From JASMTM01 sp046483075 (GTDB taxonomy: Bacteria > Thermotogota > Thermotogae > Petrotogales > Kosmotogaceae), in contig JAWODV010000006.1 in NCBI GenBank assembly GCA_046483075.1, positions 1-57,272 on the forward strand: DNA of 57,272 nucleotides, written 5' to 3'. A program made the translations under genes and the position numbers. Each line of letters begins with the position of its first letter. Positions within the stretch are counted from its first letter, which is position 1. Shown here piece after piece: positions 52,078-57,272 of the stretch. Under the pieces are notes generated by a model. The model saw nothing but the letters and a program-made list of their open reading frames with translations, was not told the origin of the DNA and made no database searches.

Positions 52078-52133
52078 GGAACTCTGTTCTCGCTTATTTA
52101 TGCTCCCCTCGAGTGGCTTATTACTAAAATCAT

Positions 52134-52170
52134 AACAAAAAGAGGGAATCCTTAATTGGATTCCCTCTTT
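52134..52170 (-). terminator. Terminator of the rRNA operon
   Basis: A perfect 13-bp stem, AAAGAGGGAATCC (52139-52151) with GGATTCCCTCTTT (52158-52170), has a 6-nt loop and a T run on the minus strand. It lies 10 bases after the 5S gene. Confidence 0.93.
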
Positions 52171-52180
52171 CATTAATATC

Positions 52181-52295
52181 CTGGGCGCTACCTACTCTTG
52201 CACAGGCTTGACCCGTACTACCATCGGCCCGGAGTGGCTTAACGGCCGGGTTCGAAATGGAACCGGGTGTTTCCCACTCCGGTTTCCGCACCCAG
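52181..52295 (-). rRNA. rrf: 5S ribosomal RNA
   Basis: The minus strand begins CTGGGTGCGGAAACCGG and ends GTAGCGCCCAG, with terminal helix CTGGGTG/CGCCCAG. The internal CCATTTCGAACCCGG and GGTAGTACGG segments are standard 5S features. Ends are set by the helix and may be off by a base or two. It follows the 23S gene by about 35 nt. Confidence 0.93.
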
Positions 52296-52314
52296 AATAA
52301 TTCCTCTTTCACTC

Positions 52315-55302
<2,988 letters not shown>

Positions 55303-55332
55303 CAATGACCAGGTTTTTCCTGTTCAAGTTAC

Positions 55333-55408
55333 TGGTGGAGACAAGGGGATTCGAACCCCTGACCTTCTGCTTGCAAAGCAGACGCTCTCCCAGTTGAGCT
55401 ATGTCCCC
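55333..55408 (-). tRNA. tRNA-Ala (anticodon TGC)
   Basis: Cloverleaf with acceptor GGGGACA/TGTCTCC, D-arm AGCTCAACTGGGAGAGC and anticodon arm CTGCTTTGCAAGCAG with anticodon TGC. The T-arm GGGGTTCGAATCCCC is standard and the CCA end is encoded. It lies in the 16S-23S spacer, 5 bp from tRNA-Ile. Confidence 0.97.
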
Positions 55409-55413
55409 TCCAA

Positions 55414-55490
<77 letters not shown>

Positions 55491-55509
55491 CCGCCTGAGA
55501 GAGTAACTC

Positions 55510-57158
<1,649 letters not shown>

Positions 57159-57199
57159 CAATGACCCTCTCTCTTTCGCTCCATTCCAGCGCAATCCCT

Positions 57200-57228
57200 A
57201 TATTACCACTCACTCCCTCCACTGTCAA
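57200..57228 (-). promoter_or_regulatory. Promoter of the rRNA operon
   Basis: A perfect TTGACA (57228-57223, minus strand) and TAATAT (57205-57200) are separated by 17 nt. TGG directly before the -10 box adds an extended element. The leader to 16S is about 100 nt. The last 44 bases of the window upstream show nothing else. Confidence 0.93.
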
Positions 57229-57272
57229 GTTACAACTTCTCTTACCTTATCTTTTCTAATTTGTGAATTCAT

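Larger units (their letters stand above)
51235..52133. other. Gap of about 900 bp without a convincing gene, rich in degenerate repeats
   Basis: Open frames here (for example 51303-51665 and 51739-51993, both minus) lack ribosome sites and owe their residues to the repeats. The first half contains many CGAGA and ATCCGAG words, and the middle has an 84-bp tandem duplication. The far end carries an inverted copy of a 23- to 24-base stretch from the first half. No tRNA, transposase remnant or CRISPR-like spacing was found. Base use is clearly different from the adjacent genes. Confidence 0.7.

Overview
The window is from a bacterium of the phylum Thermotogota. The evidence is a cluster of NuoE/NuoF-type diaphorase subunits with a separate HydA-type [FeFe] hydrogenase, a GlpP-controlled GlpA-like/FAD/DUF1667 operon, strong GGAGGT ribosome sites with many GTG and TTG starts, tightly overlapping genes, and a GC-rich 16S gene of Thermotoga-like sequence inside an AT-rich chromosome. 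I cannot fix the family from sequence alone; a Kosmotogaceae- or Petrotogaceae-like member is my guess.

Layout, 1-20.7 kb. A truncated MFS transporter and an orphan sugar-type ABC binding protein (minus) are followed by a coupled minus-strand run apt-pgi-(85 aa unknown)-coaE. A plus operon (5.1-10.0 kb) carries two NuoE/NuoF-like pairs plus a small ferredoxin-like protein. The first pair has the HydC/HydB architecture; the second is a paralogue whose N-terminal ferredoxin domain has lost all cluster cysteines. Then come a lytic transglycosylase (probable ATT start) and a DMT permease. On the minus strand follow ogt, smc and a radical SAM gene, a tRNA-Asn with its own promoter and terminator, and the three-gene glycerol-3-phosphate oxidation operon. 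The leader of that operon contains a terminator and a competing antiterminator, beside divergent glpP.

Layout, 20.7-37 kb. Two giant exported or membrane-anchored repeat proteins (1528 and about 1609 aa) flank a metallophosphoesterase, a polyprenyl-phosphate sugar transferase and hydA. A plus operon then holds a MoaB/MogA-like protein with two tandem deoxynucleoside kinases, convergent with a HAD hydrolase.

Layout, 37-57 kb. A long plus-strand housekeeping run reads rpmB-alr-yhaM-like-topA-ddl-hslV-hslU-dprA-fba-ackA and ends with a two-domain cyclic-nucleotide-binding-like protein. It meets a minus-strand trio (unknown-GNAT-panC). About 0.9 kb without convincing genes, rich in degenerate repeats, separates this from a complete minus-strand rRNA operon (16S-tRNA-Ile-tRNA-Ala-23S-5S) with a near-consensus promoter, processing stems and a terminator.

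How the genes fit together: HydA plus the HydB/HydC-like subunits should couple NADH and ferredoxin oxidation to H2 formation during fermentation. pgi, fba and ackA cover glycolysis and acetate formation, the glp genes feed glycerol-3-phosphate into glycolysis, alr and ddl supply D-Ala-D-Ala, and panC and coaE belong to CoA synthesis. No CRISPR array, insertion sequence or prophage was seen.
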